Assembly: GCA_016234595.1 (NCBI GenBank)
Contig: JACRBG010000054.1
Span: forward strand, 1 to 62,251
Source: Chloroflexota bacterium
GTDB lineage: Bacteria > Chloroflexota > Anaerolineae > Aggregatilineales > J027
DNA: 62,251 nt
Direction of reading: 5' to 3'
The position numbers and the translations under genes were made by a program. The notes beneath the pieces were generated by a model. It made no database searches. It was not told the DNA's origin and worked only from the letters and a program-made list of their open reading frames with translations. This document shows positions 8,576 to 17,837 of the stretch, one piece after another (positions within the stretch are counted from its first letter, which is position 1; each line of letters begins with the position of its first letter).

Positions 8576-9457
8576 TTGCGTGATTTTCAACTCCTCGCCC
8601 CCGCTGAAGCAGGCGAGGAACCTTTTCCCTATCGGCGCGTCTGGCGAACCCTGATTCTCGAATTAGCGGTGCTGGGCGGAGCCGTTATTTTTGTTATTAT
8701 GGCAACCCGTCTTGGCCTTGTCGCAGATACCTATTCCCGCACATTAAGTAGCGGATTGGCTCTTCTACCAATCGTGGTCTTCCTATTTTTCTCTGTTCGC
8801 CGCGAACGCCGCGTCTTAGAACCACGTCAGGGTTTGATAGCCATTCTTTTCTTAAGTATGGTGATAGCAAATGGTCTCGCCGTACCCGTCATTAACGAGG
8901 TTTTTACGCCCGAACGTTGGCTACCGGGAGCGGGCTTTTTCAACCGCATCCTCGGTTATGCCTTTACCATTGGCATCTTAAGCGAATTTATCAAATATGC
9001 AGTGGTGCGTTACACCATGTGGCCGTCGCGTTTTCGTATCCGCCTCGATGGGATAGCCTACAGCACCGCCGCCGCACTGGGTTTTGCTACGGTTCTCAAT
9101 CTGCGCCTCGTTTTGTATGATGAACTCACCCTCTCATCCGCCGCCATCAATATTCTCACCAATGTCTATATCCATATTGCCATTGCCGCAGTGATGGGCT
9201 ACTTCTTAGGGGAACTCGCCATCGGCAATCCCTCAGCCATGTGGTTACCTATTGGCTTATTTGTCGCAGCCATGTTAAGCGGCATCCATTTCGCCTTTCG
9301 CGGTATCGCCATTGCCAGTGGCTTAGGCAGTCGGGCTATTGGGGGTCTATTTTTGGTCATTGGTTTAACTGCTGCCATTTTGGGTGTCCTCTCATTTATC
9401 ATCGAAAGCGCCGATGCACGGATGGCCGATAAACTGGGAGTAAGGCGTATCCGATGA
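8576..9457 (+). CDS. PrsW-like multi-spanning membrane protein
   Basis: Best start is TTG 8576; no strong ribosome site is visible, so an alternative nearby start is possible. The 293-residue protein has about eight hydrophobic segments. The central part (SEFIKY ... RLDGIAYSTAAALGFATVLN ... then IHIAIAAVMGY and SGIHFAFRG) follows the layout of PrsW/CPBP-type intramembrane glutamic proteases: an E..K motif, a 'DGI.Y....LGFA' helix and two later His-containing helices. The usual EE pair is only SE here, so activity is uncertain. The next gene overlaps it by four bases (ATGA), which suggests translational coupling. Confidence 0.5.
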   Translation: MRDFQLLAPAEAGEEPFPYRRVWRTLILELAVLGGAVIFVIMATRLGLVADTYSRTLSSGLALLPIVVFLFFSVRRERRVLEPRQGLIAILFLSMVIANGLAVPVINEVFTPERWLPGAGFFNRILGYAFTIGILSEFIKYAVVRYTMWPSRFRIRLDGIAYSTAAALGFATVLNLRLVLYDELTLSSAAINILTNVYIHIAIAAVMGYFLGELAIGNPSAMWLPIGLFVAAMLSGIHFAFRGIAIASGLGSRAIGGLFLVIGLTAAILGVLSFIIESADARMADKLGVRRIR

Positions 9458-10059
9458 GCTACCTTGAAAACCCCAAAGACTTTGCCGATTCAAGAATCGC
9501 CCGTCTTGTCAATCTGAACACCGGTTTGGCAATTATCATCACCGTCGTCGTAATTGGCTTGGGTATGATTTTGCGCGGGAGCATCCTAAATGCAACCACC
9601 CCTTTCAAAGATGAAGAAAATGGTATTCGGGGGCAGATTCCTGCCAATTGGTTGCTAGATGCCAACCCACCCAGTTATGTCTTTCGGGCTGAAAATCCAA
9701 ACGCCCGCCCCTTTAAAACGCTCATTCAAGCCAGTCTGCAAACCGTTGGGCCAGATGCCAATCCCCGCAGTGTCGTGGATTTACTAGTAGTCCAAGGGCC
9801 AAATCGCCTACCCGGTTATGATGTCCAATCTATCTTGCAGACGAGTTTGGGCGAAGATGAGGCTGTTGAAATTCAATATTCTTTTATCCAATCTGACCCC
9901 AACCCATTTTTGCAGAGCGTTCCCGTCGTCGTACAAGGCATTGACCTCGTCGTGCTGCGCGGCAATCAAGCCGTTATCCTAACCTATCGGGATGCTGTGG
10001 ATAATTTTGAGCGCAACCGTCCCTATTTTGAACGCTTCCTCCAAACCGTCGAATACTAA
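9454..10059 (+). CDS. Single-pass membrane protein of unknown function
   Basis: ATG 9454 overlaps the stop of the PrsW-like gene (ATGA). The 201-residue protein has one transmembrane helix near residues 24-43 and an outer domain of about 150 residues. The pattern (GIRGQIPANWLLDANPPSY ... ILTYRDAVDNFERNRPYFER) recalls small alpha/beta domains of the PsbP/DUF1795 type that start with 'f.i.iP.gW', but the match is too weak to name. It probably works with its neighbours, a membrane protease-like protein upstream and an exported HtrA-like protease downstream. Confidence 0.6.
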   Translation: MSYLENPKDFADSRIARLVNLNTGLAIIITVVVIGLGMILRGSILNATTPFKDEENGIRGQIPANWLLDANPPSYVFRAENPNARPFKTLIQASLQTVGPDANPRSVVDLLVVQGPNRLPGYDVQSILQTSLGEDEAVEIQYSFIQSDPNPFLQSVPVVVQGIDLVVLRGNQAVILTYRDAVDNFERNRPYFERFLQTVEY

Positions 10060-10072
10060 GGGACATCTCCAT

Positions 10073-12484
10073 ATGCGAAATTTACCAAAAACCCAGCGTC
10101 GCCTTTGGTTAATCTCAGTTCTACTCTTGATAGCACTGGGTGTGGGCCTTCTAAACTTGCTCCCCGCCCCGTCACAGGCCCAAGAAGACGATAATCCTCC
10201 TTTGGTACGCCTCAACGAAGAAAACATCAAAGAGGCGACCGTCTTCATTATGCAAACGGTGGATACTGCCAGCGGCCCCGTCATTACCTGTGTAGGAACG
10301 GGCACATTGGTTAGCGCCGATGGTTTAGTGTTGACGAACGCCCATATTGTCGAAGCAACCACAAGTTGCCCTGCCGATCGCACCGTTATTGCCCTAACAC
10401 TCCGCACCGATGAGCCGCCCGTTGCCACCTATACCGCTGAAATCATCGAATTCAATCGGGGCTATGATTTAGCTGTCTTGCGGATTACCCGCTATTTGGA
10501 TGGGCGCACGGTCGAGCGCGGCGTTTTGCAACTGCCATTTGTCGAACTCGGCGATTCCAACACAGTCAGTATTGACGACACAATTGCGGTGTTTGGTTAT
10601 CCCGATATCGGCAACGACCCGATTAAAGTAATCCGAGGAACGATTGGTGGGTTTACGGCTGAGGCAGGCTTGGGGGAACGGGCTTGGCTGCGAACAACTT
10701 CCGAAATCCCCGGATTAATGAGTGGGGGCGGGGTGTACAACCGCAATGGCGAATTAATCGGCGTTCCAACGATTGCTCCGGCCCACGCGGGGGGTGAGGC
10801 CTTGGAGTGCCCTCAAGTATATGACACCAATGCCGATGCCCAAATTGATAATCTCGATTTGTGCATCCCACTAGGTGGAACCATTAGCGCCATTCGCCCA
10901 TCCAGTTTAGCACGAGGGTTGGTGCGCGCCGCCGCACTCGGTATTCAACCCGGCCCTGAAAAAGCCCCGGTTGATCTAGCTCCACCTGCCGATCCCCCCA
11001 CTTTTCGACGGCTGTTTGTTTCCACAGGCGTAAATGAAGCTGGAATGCCGACCAATGTTGTCACCAGCCTGCCAACCGGAACCAACAGCTTGTATCTGTT
11101 TTTCGATTTTAAAAATATGCAAAATGGGCAGATCTATGAGCTACGCACGACAGTTGGTGGACGCCCCAATGTCCTCTACAGCCTGCCGCCTGTGACTTGG
11201 AGTGGGGGCGAACGCGGTTTATGGTACATCGGTGGCACGGTGCCGACAGGTTGGGAAAATGGCGTCTACGAATTTACCCTGTTTATTGAAGGCCGCCAAG
11301 TAGATAGTCACCGCATTACTGTCGGTGGTGGCCCACGCACCGACCCACAGTTCTCTGACCTCGTATTCGGTATTCAAGACCCCCTCGGCAATCTGACCGG
11401 GGCCAACTACATTATCCCCGAAGGCAATATCATTCGTGCCCGTTTCAACTATCAAAATATGCGGGATGGCCTCAATTGGCAACAGCGTTGGTATCAAAAC
11501 GGCGACCTGATTTCTATCCCCCCAACCACCAGCAATCTCTCCGGCTGGGGCGGTGGGTCAAGTGGCAGCAGCAGTGACCCCAGTATCGTCAGTGAAACCG
11601 GTTTCCCCTCAGACCAATATCGTCTCGAACTCTATGTCCAGCTACCCGCTGGCGAAGATTGGTGTTTGGTGCGCCCCGACATCAGCCCCGATTTAGGTGA
11701 TTGGTGTCTGATGGTGACCTCGGATTTTGTGATAGCAGGCGGGGCGGGCGGCGCGAATAATGCCCAAGCCCTCATTTTTAGTGACTTTCGCTTTGCGCGT
11801 GATGAACAAGGGGGCCTGCCCATCAGCATTGTGGCTGAATCCATGCCCGCGGGTTCACCTGCCATTTATGTATTTTTCAATTGGCGACAAGTTCGCCCCG
11901 GCACACCTTTCCGCTGGCGCTGGTTAGTAGATAACGAGGTGCTGGTTGAAAATCGTACCCAATGGGCCACTGATGTAAATGGTGAAAACTATTATTTTTC
12001 ACTGCTAGGCATTCCCAATTTACCCGACGCCACCTATCGTTTTGAGTTATATATGGGTGGCATTCGCCTGACCGATGAAACAGTTCAAGTCGAAGTTGGT
12101 TTGGGCCAATTGCCCGTTGAGGCTTTCGCCAGCGCCGAAGGTATCCAGATGACAGGCCAGATCTTTGATGCGGCCACAGGTCAAGGTATCCCCGGTGCCC
12201 TATTTGTCGTGCTGTTGGCCGAATTCAGTGTTGAAGATTTTCAGTGGCAAGCCGTCCAAGTCTTGGGGCGTGCCACTACTGACCAAAAGGGCTTTTTTCA
12301 AATCCCGGCCCTGCTGCCGCGCGGTACACTCGACGAACCAAATCTGTATAGCGTTATAATTCGGGCCGAGGGCTATCTGCCTGTCAGTTCAGACGGCATT
12401 ACTGTCACCACCGAAACTGAAAGCCCTATCAATTTAGTGGTGCAACTCAGCCGAGATTTGACCTCTTATGGCGAGACCCCGTAG
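10073..12484 (+). CDS. Exported HtrA-like serine protease with repeat and CNA/carboxypeptidase-like domains
   Basis: ATG 10073 begins a signal peptide (MRNLPKTQRRLWLISVLLL, cleavage after PSQA), so I prefer it over an upstream in-frame start that overlaps the previous gene. The 803-residue protein has an S1C-like protease domain (~residues 45-285). The His is in LVLTNAHIVEA and the Asp in YDLAVLRI. The Ser motif is unusual, GLMSGGGVYN instead of GNSGGP. There is no PDZ domain. Residues ~315-700 hold three related beta-rich modules (each with 'LY.FF.F..M..G' and a closing 'Y.FTL.I.G....' strand), and ~705-800 resembles a carboxypeptidase regulatory-like domain (MTGQIFDAATGQGIPGA). It lies 13 bp after the preceding gene, probably in one operon. 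Confidence 0.75.
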   Translation: MRNLPKTQRRLWLISVLLLIALGVGLLNLLPAPSQAQEDDNPPLVRLNEENIKEATVFIMQTVDTASGPVITCVGTGTLVSADGLVLTNAHIVEATTSCPADRTVIALTLRTDEPPVATYTAEIIEFNRGYDLAVLRITRYLDGRTVERGVLQLPFVELGDSNTVSIDDTIAVFGYPDIGNDPIKVIRGTIGGFTAEAGLGERAWLRTTSEIPGLMSGGGVYNRNGELIGVPTIAPAHAGGEALECPQVYDTNADAQIDNLDLCIPLGGTISAIRPSSLARGLVRAAALGIQPGPEKAPVDLAPPADPPTFRRLFVSTGVNEAGMPTNVVTSLPTGTNSLYLFFDFKNMQNGQIYELRTTVGGRPNVLYSLPPVTWSGGERGLWYIGGTVPTGWENGVYEFTLFIEGRQVDSHRITVGGGPRTDPQFSDLVFGIQDPLGNLTGANYIIPEGNIIRARFNYQNMRDGLNWQQRWYQNGDLISIPPTTSNLSGWGGGSSGSSSDPSIVSETGFPSDQYRLELYVQLPAGEDWCLVRPDISPDLGDWCLMVTSDFVIAGGAGGANNAQALIFSDFRFARDEQGGLPISIVAESMPAGSPAIYVFFNWRQVRPGTPFRWRWLVDNEVLVENRTQWATDVNGENYYFSLLGIPNLPDATYRFELYMGGIRLTDETVQVEVGLGQLPVEAFASAEGIQMTGQIFDAATGQGIPGALFVVLLAEFSVEDFQWQAVQVLGRATTDQKGFFQIPALLPRGTLDEPNLYSVIIRAEGYLPVSSDGITVTTETESPINLVVQLSRDLTSYGETP

Positions 12485-12541
12485 GCAATAATATGGAGTC
12501 GCGCTTGAGGAAAACATACATTATAGTGATGGGGGAAAGTG

Positions 12542-12712
12542 GTGAGTTCGGCAAAATTTCGGATTGTGCTTTTGGCTATCGTAGCGGTTTTATTGTTGGT
12601 GGGGGTCATTGGCCTTTCGGTGCGCTTGTTGCCTCCAGCGCCCACATCACCCACCCCAACTTTTCCAGAGGGAATTGATTTTCCAAATGGGCGACCTGTG
12701 CCGCATCGTTAA
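12542..12712 (+). CDS. 56-residue single-pass membrane protein
   Basis: A GTG start at 12542 is preceded by GGGGGAAAG. The frame runs 56 codons to TAA at 12710-12712. The product has a basic start (MSSAKFR), one strongly hydrophobic helix (about residues 8-29) and a proline/threonine-rich outer tail (LPPAPTSPTPTFPEG). Gene order, ribosome site and membrane-protein composition support it, but there is no homology evidence. It lies between the HtrA-like protease and the prepilin-peptidase-like gene. Confidence 0.55.
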   Translation: MSSAKFRIVLLAIVAVLLLVGVIGLSVRLLPPAPTSPTPTFPEGIDFPNGRPVPHR

Positions 12713-12747
12713 TTGGGTAGACGAATTTATAGCTTAAGGAGCAACTA

Positions 12748-13554
12748 TTGGGCGACATTATCCTTGCAATTGTCATGGCCGTGATTGGGTTTGGACTGGG
12801 AATTGGTATTAACTGGCTCTCCGATAACCTGCCAAATAACAAATTCCTCGTCGCACCAACCTACCCTGATGGTTCACCGCGCTCCAAAATAGCTTGGTCA
12901 GGCCTACTCGCTTTTTTGACAGGTCAACGCACCAATGCCGTCGGCTCAAAATTACGCTGGCGTCATCCCATCACCGAGCTAACGATGGCCGCGTTGTTCG
13001 GATTTATTATCCTAAACTGGCCGGGTCACGAACGACGTTTTGTCTGGATGATCTATCTGACCATCTTGGTACTCGTCACGGTGATAGACCTTGAACACCG
13101 ACTTATCATTACCCCGATTATTTTAATTGCCTGTATTCTTGCCTTCGTGATTGCCTTGGTCGCCCCAGAGTCAGATCGGGACTTTGTGGATTACATTGCA
13201 GGCGGTGGTTTGGGGCTTGGCTTATTTTTGATCATGTTTTGGGGCGGTGGCATCTTCTCAAGTGTGGTTGCTTCGGCACGTGGCGAAGAGCTAGGCGAAG
13301 TCGCGTTTGGATTGGGTGATGTCTACGTAGCGACGATGTGCGGTCTGATGATTGGCTGGCAGGCCTTTATTTTTGCGGCCATTATCACGGTGTTCTTAGG
13401 GGCACTGGGGGGCATCGTCTTCTTAATTGTGCAGGCCTTTCGTGGTGGCTACGACGCCTTTACACCCCTCCCATATGGTCAATATATTATCATCGGCACT
13501 ATTATCATGATGCTGTGGCGCTCAGAAATTGGCGATCTTTTACGGGGTAGCTAG
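12748..13554 (+). CDS. Prepilin peptidase-like A24 aspartyl membrane protease
   Basis: A TTG start at 12748 follows AAGGAG. The 268-residue, multi-helix protein keeps both catalytic Asp motifs of A24 peptidases: VIDLEHRLI (helix, about residues 114-122) and GLGDVYV (about 189-195). The N-terminal cytosolic loop keeps the 'R.P..EL..A.LF' stretch, yet the four zinc-binding Cys of classical PilD/ComC are absent. The N-methylation half therefore looks lost or altered, as in several Chloroflexota and archaeal-type enzymes. No pilin genes are in the window, so its substrate is unknown. Its stop overlaps the stop of the convergent histidine kinase gene by four bases (CTAG). Confidence 0.75.
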   Translation: MGDIILAIVMAVIGFGLGIGINWLSDNLPNNKFLVAPTYPDGSPRSKIAWSGLLAFLTGQRTNAVGSKLRWRHPITELTMAALFGFIILNWPGHERRFVWMIYLTILVLVTVIDLEHRLIITPIILIACILAFVIALVAPESDRDFVDYIAGGGLGLGLFLIMFWGGGIFSSVVASARGEELGEVAFGLGDVYVATMCGLMIGWQAFIFAAIITVFLGALGGIVFLIVQAFRGGYDAFTPLPYGQYIIIGTIIMMLWRSEIGDLLRGS

Positions 13555-16409
13555 GCGTTAGCTTTATAGGTCGGCAGCACCACGAAAAAGGTCGTGCCGA
13601 CCCCTTCGATACTTTCAACTTCTATTTTGCCGCCATGTGCCTCGATAATTTTCTTCGAGATAGCCAATCCAAGGCCTGCCCCTTCCGTAGTACGAGCGCG
13701 GTCAGCTTTATAAAAACGGTCAAAAATACGTGGCAGGTGTTCGACAGAAATCCCCACCCCCGTATCAGCCACCTCGACCACAATCAATTCACCTCGCAGG
13801 TAGGTTTTGAGGCTGATACCACCCTTTTTTGTATATTTCATCGCGTTTTCAACAAAATTGGCAATGCCCCGATGGAATTGTGTCTCGTTCGCCAGAATTG
13901 GCGGTAGCGCTTGTGTTAGGTTTAGCGTCAATTGCAAGTTCTTCTTGGCAATATGCGGCGCATAAAATTGGGCAATACTGGTCAGCAATTGATTAATATC
14001 AATTTGAGTAAAGGTCAATTCTGTAATATTGATTTCTAAACGCGAAATATCCAACAGATCTTGAACGGTCTTATTTAAACGCTCCGCCTGCGATTCTAAA
14101 ATATTGAGGCGTTCTAGGCGTTTATCGTCATCCGGGCCAGCTCGCAGTAAGTAGGTATTCAGAATGATGGTCGAGAGCGGCGTGCGTAAATCATGCGACA
14201 CGTCACCAATAAACTCTTCAAGCATCTTGACTCGCGCCCGCTCCAATGTCAAATCAATACTTTTTTGTTGTGCCTCGCGGATCTCAGTAATGTCAAATAG
14301 CACCCCAATAAAGCCCGCAAACGCCCCTTCCAAATCATAAAAAGGCTGCCCCACCACCACCACCGTATGGTAGTTGCCGTCACTATGCCGCAGGCGACAT
14401 TCCACCTCAAATCCACGCTGATCGGCAAAAGCGGCTAAGTATTTTTGTTCCCATTTATCTAAATCTTCAGGGTGAAAACTGCTCTTCCATGCCCGGTTCG
14501 AATTATGCCCTAAGGTGAGACCCGTAAATGAAAACCAACTGGTGTTCAAAAAGTGAATACGGGTATCTAGCTCTGATCGCCAAATTGGAACGGGGAAAGT
14601 ATCCAAAAGGCTGAGATAAAAGTTCAATGATTGAGCAAGGGCTTCCTCCGCGCGTTTTCGATTGGTCACAATCGTGTTGGTCACCAACAATTCGCGGGGT
14701 TTCTCATTCTCCCAAGTCAGAACAGTAAAACGGCTTTGCAGCCACTCCCAATGTCCGTGTTTATGGCGAACACGATATTCAACCAGCGGATTTTCCCCAA
14801 GCTGTCCTTCAATTGCCTTACGCCATTCACGAGTCACCATTGCCACATCTTCAGAATGGATAGCAAATGTGATAGACTCGGGCTGGCGCACCTCTTTAGC
14901 AGAGTACCCTAACAATTCTTGGCGATTAAAATAGATGCCCTCACGGGTTTGTAAATCTAAGATATAGATATAGTCTGGCGAGTTCTCCGTCAGCATCCTA
15001 AAACGCTGCTCGCTGATTTGCAGTGCATCCTCAGCCTTTTTACGTTCTGCCAGCTCTTCATAGACTCGTTCAATCAGGCGGGTATTGGTGAGGGCGATTG
15101 CGGCTTGGTCAGCAAACAAACTGAGCAGGCGAATGTCCTCCTCATCATAGGGCGTCGTTTTTTCCATATCGGCAATATCAATAGCCCCAATGACTCGCCC
15201 ACCTACTTTTAGGGGCACTCCTAAAATACGGCGAAATGGCGTTTTTTGGTAAACTTGTGCCTGACCTTCCCATTGAGAATAGTTGGCAACAAATACGGCC
15301 TCGCCCGATTGTGCTACTTTCCCAGAGACACCTTCGCCAAACTGTAGCACCGTTCCAACAAAATTACCCTCAAGGTTATAGGCAACCACCAATTCAAGGC
15401 TCTGTTTATCAGGCCGAACCAAATAGAGGCCACCAATCGGTGCATTAAGTAGTTTTGCCGACCGTTCGACAATGGTGCGGAGCAGTGTGGTTACATCCGG
15501 TTGAGAGTTGATTGCCAATGAAGTTTCATAAAGCGCAGCCATCGCTTCCGAACGACGTTTCAGCAATTCTTCAGATTGCTTGCGTTCAGAGACATCCTGT
15601 AATACGCCATAATATAAGCGATCATCGAGTTGGAGGGCGTTGACTTCAACAAAAATTCGCCTTTGGTCTTTGCGAACTAACCACTCTTGGGCCTGAAACC
15701 GATTTTGGGACAATTCAGATTGATCAGCTAAGGAAGAGAGAAGCGTCGAATCTTTAGTAACAACATCAATCAGGCTCATCCGCACAAGCTCTTCGCGGGT
15801 ATATCCAATCATCTCACAAAAACGAGGATTAACTTCACGGAACTCACCCAAGGGGGTCACGACCATAATGGCGTCGGTCGCCTGTTCCATTCCAATATGA
15901 TATTTAGCCTCGTGGGCAGGTGTTCTTTTATTGAACAATGCCACCCCTAAAAGAGTCGCTGCTGTCTTAAGAGCTTCTGATTGCGAAGATAACCGTTCTT
16001 GCTCCGGGCTGGGTAGTCCAATACCAAGAAACCCCAACCATCTATTTTTAGCATGAATCGGGGCGATAACATGGAGTTGACCATGAAGCCCATTCATTCC
16101 AGTCGGAGTTTGAATAAGCTCTCCCGACTCAATTTGTGTGGCCCATGTAAAAGTACGTTTAAATGTCTCTAAAGGGAGGGGTTCAAACGATGCCACAGGA
16201 TTAGCCGAGACAACCTGCCATTGAGCTATTTGCCGTACAGTGGCATTACCAATCTCAAATAGATAGGCGCTGCTGGCTTCCAATTGGGCTGCCAAATGAG
16301 CCAATGTTTCGCCCAAGGTTTTCTGTGACACTTCGGCAAGCAAAAACTGCTGCATAATCGAGACCACATTTTGCAATAATGCCTCACGCTTATGTAGCTG
16401 CATAGCCAT
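13551..16409 (-). CDS. Soluble GAF/PAS sensor histidine kinase
   Basis: ATG 16409 follows AAGGA by ten bases. The 952-residue protein has no membrane helix. Domain order is GAF-like (~25-170), PAS (~175-285, ending DVSERKQSEELL), GAF (~305-450), PAS (~470-590), PAS/PAC (~600-715), HisKA (~730-800) and HATPase (~840-950). The phospho-acceptor His is in FIGDVSHDLRTPLST, the N box is FVENAMKY, and the G boxes are DTGVGIS and GAGLGLAISKK. It is an intracellular multi-input sensor; no response regulator gene is adjacent, so it is an orphan kinase here. It converges on the prepilin-peptidase-like gene. Confidence 0.9.
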   Translation of the reverse strand: MAMQLHKREALLQNVVSIMQQFLLAEVSQKTLGETLAHLAAQLEASSAYLFEIGNATVRQIAQWQVVSANPVASFEPLPLETFKRTFTWATQIESGELIQTPTGMNGLHGQLHVIAPIHAKNRWLGFLGIGLPSPEQERLSSQSEALKTAATLLGVALFNKRTPAHEAKYHIGMEQATDAIMVVTPLGEFREVNPRFCEMIGYTREELVRMSLIDVVTKDSTLLSSLADQSELSQNRFQAQEWLVRKDQRRIFVEVNALQLDDRLYYGVLQDVSERKQSEELLKRRSEAMAALYETSLAINSQPDVTTLLRTIVERSAKLLNAPIGGLYLVRPDKQSLELVVAYNLEGNFVGTVLQFGEGVSGKVAQSGEAVFVANYSQWEGQAQVYQKTPFRRILGVPLKVGGRVIGAIDIADMEKTTPYDEEDIRLLSLFADQAAIALTNTRLIERVYEELAERKKAEDALQISEQRFRMLTENSPDYIYILDLQTREGIYFNRQELLGYSAKEVRQPESITFAIHSEDVAMVTREWRKAIEGQLGENPLVEYRVRHKHGHWEWLQSRFTVLTWENEKPRELLVTNTIVTNRKRAEEALAQSLNFYLSLLDTFPVPIWRSELDTRIHFLNTSWFSFTGLTLGHNSNRAWKSSFHPEDLDKWEQKYLAAFADQRGFEVECRLRHSDGNYHTVVVVGQPFYDLEGAFAGFIGVLFDITEIREAQQKSIDLTLERARVKMLEEFIGDVSHDLRTPLSTIILNTYLLRAGPDDDKRLERLNILESQAERLNKTVQDLLDISRLEINITELTFTQIDINQLLTSIAQFYAPHIAKKNLQLTLNLTQALPPILANETQFHRGIANFVENAMKYTKKGGISLKTYLRGELIVVEVADTGVGISVEHLPRIFDRFYKADRARTTEGAGLGLAISKKIIEAHGGKIEVESIEGVGTTFFVVLPTYKANA

Positions 16410-16529
16410 CAGTGAGATTTCCTTAGAACTGAGGGCATTAAACTAGCCTACCCATGACCCTTTTTTCCAAATCTTATTCTACCGCAGTCTGTCATGTTTG
16501 AAACTAGGTGCATTCTAAGTGTATAAACA

Positions 16530-16553
16530 AATCTGCCCCAATTGGAGCAGATT
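16530..16553 (-). terminator. Hairpin downstream of mnmA
   Basis: AATCTGC (16530-16536) and GCAGATT (16547-16553) flank CCAATTGG with one mismatch pair, forming a ~10-bp stem. On the minus strand it is followed by TTTGTTTA, 28 nt after the mnmA stop, so it probably ends the mnmA transcript. Confidence 0.6.
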
Positions 16554-16580
16554 CAGGATTATTGCTAAAACGGAATGTTA

Positions 16581-17726
16581 TTAGGAGATGACGATGGATT
16601 CGCTGCGTTCAACCCGCTGAATCAATCCCCCGCCCAAACAGAGGTCATCGGCATAAAATACTGCACCCTGTCCCGGGGTAATGTCGCGCAGGGGTTCATC
16701 AAAAATCACTTTGACTTGGCCTTCCGAGAGGGGTTCGAGGGAAGCAAGGGCAGGCTTGGCTTTATAACGAATTTTCACCTCGGCCCGCATGGCCCCGTCC
16801 GGTGTCGTCCCTGCTATCCAATTCACTCGGCCCGCAATCAATGTGTCGCGGCCTAGTTCCTCCCGCGTGCCCACAATAACGGCATTCCGCTGGCGGTCTA
16901 AATCCAACACATACAAAGGTTCGCCACTGCCTGTAATGCCCAAGCCTTTGCGCTGACCAATCGTGTAATTGGGTAAGCCATCATGTGTCCCAAGTTGTTC
17001 ACCCTGCCGATTCAAAATCGGGCCAACTACAAATAAATCAACTGGGCCATGCTCCCGCAAAAAGCGCCGATAATCACCATCACCCAAAAAACATAAATCT
17101 TGCGAGTCATGTTTGCTGGCAACGGGTAGGCCAAATTTTGCCGCCATTTCGCGCACCTGCGGTTTGATGTATTCGCCGAGTGGAAACATCGTATGGCGAA
17201 GTTGTTCCTGCGTCATTACACTCAGAACATAAGATTGATCTTTTTCAAGGCTATGCCCTTTGCGTAGCTCGAACAAGCCGTCAGCCGATTGGGTAATTCG
17301 TGCATAATGCCCCGTCGCCAGATAATCCGCTCCCAACGCCAGCGCATTGTTCAATAACCAATCAAAACGAATGTGCATATTGCAGGCCAGACATGGATTA
17401 GGCGTCAGTCCTTCGGCATGTTGATCAATGAAAAATTGGACGATTTTATTGCGGAATACATCACGCGTATCAAGGACATAAAACGGGATGTCTAGCATAT
17501 CCGCCACTCGCCGCGCATCATTCAATTGCTCAGGCGTGCAGCAACGATTATGCCCTGTTAAACCGGGGGCCGTTTCTTCTGACCACAAGCGCATCATCAT
17601 GCCAATGACATTGTAGCCTTGCTCAACTAACAAAGCTGCTGCCACAGAGCTATCAACACCACCACTCATGGCTACCACTACGGTAGGCTTATTTGCTGTC
17701 ATGGAATTTTTTGAACCATTATCCAA
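16581..17726 (-). CDS. mnmA: tRNA-specific 2-thiouridylase MnmA
   Basis: The 381-residue protein matches MnmA in length and motifs. It has the PP-loop SGGVDSSVAA near residue 20 that adenylates U34, the two redox Cys needed for sulfur transfer (NPCLACNMHIRF and DSQDLCFLG), and the C-terminal beta-barrel. It makes 2-thiouridine at the wobble base of Lys, Glu and Gln tRNAs with sulfur from a cysteine desulfurase, whose gene lies immediately upstream. ATG 17726 is used as the start; a second ATG eight codons later (17702) is equally possible because neither has a strong ribosome site. A separate promoter at 17744-17772 would give a short leader. Confidence 0.95.
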   Translation of the reverse strand: MDNGSKNSMTANKPTVVVAMSGGVDSSVAAALLVEQGYNVIGMMMRLWSEETAPGLTGHNRCCTPEQLNDARRVADMLDIPFYVLDTRDVFRNKIVQFFIDQHAEGLTPNPCLACNMHIRFDWLLNNALALGADYLATGHYARITQSADGLFELRKGHSLEKDQSYVLSVMTQEQLRHTMFPLGEYIKPQVREMAAKFGLPVASKHDSQDLCFLGDGDYRRFLREHGPVDLFVVGPILNRQGEQLGTHDGLPNYTIGQRKGLGITGSGEPLYVLDLDRQRNAVIVGTREELGRDTLIAGRVNWIAGTTPDGAMRAEVKIRYKAKPALASLEPLSEGQVKVIFDEPLRDITPGQGAVFYADDLCLGGGLIQRVERSESIVIS

Positions 17727-17743
17727 CTTATTCGGTTGCCCAA

Positions 17744-17772
17744 ATGGTAGCGGTTTTGTTGAAAGGGGTCAA
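17744..17772 (-). promoter_or_regulatory. Probable mnmA promoter
   Basis: On the minus strand TTGACC (17772-17767) and TACCAT (17749-17744) are spaced 17 bp apart and lie 18 bp upstream of the mnmA ATG at 17726. Nothing blocks expression between this site and the gene. Confidence 0.6.
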
Positions 17773-17837
17773 GCCTACCACATTTCCCCCGCTTCTAACG
17801 GCCATTTTTCGCCTCGTTAATATAACCACCCCGCATA

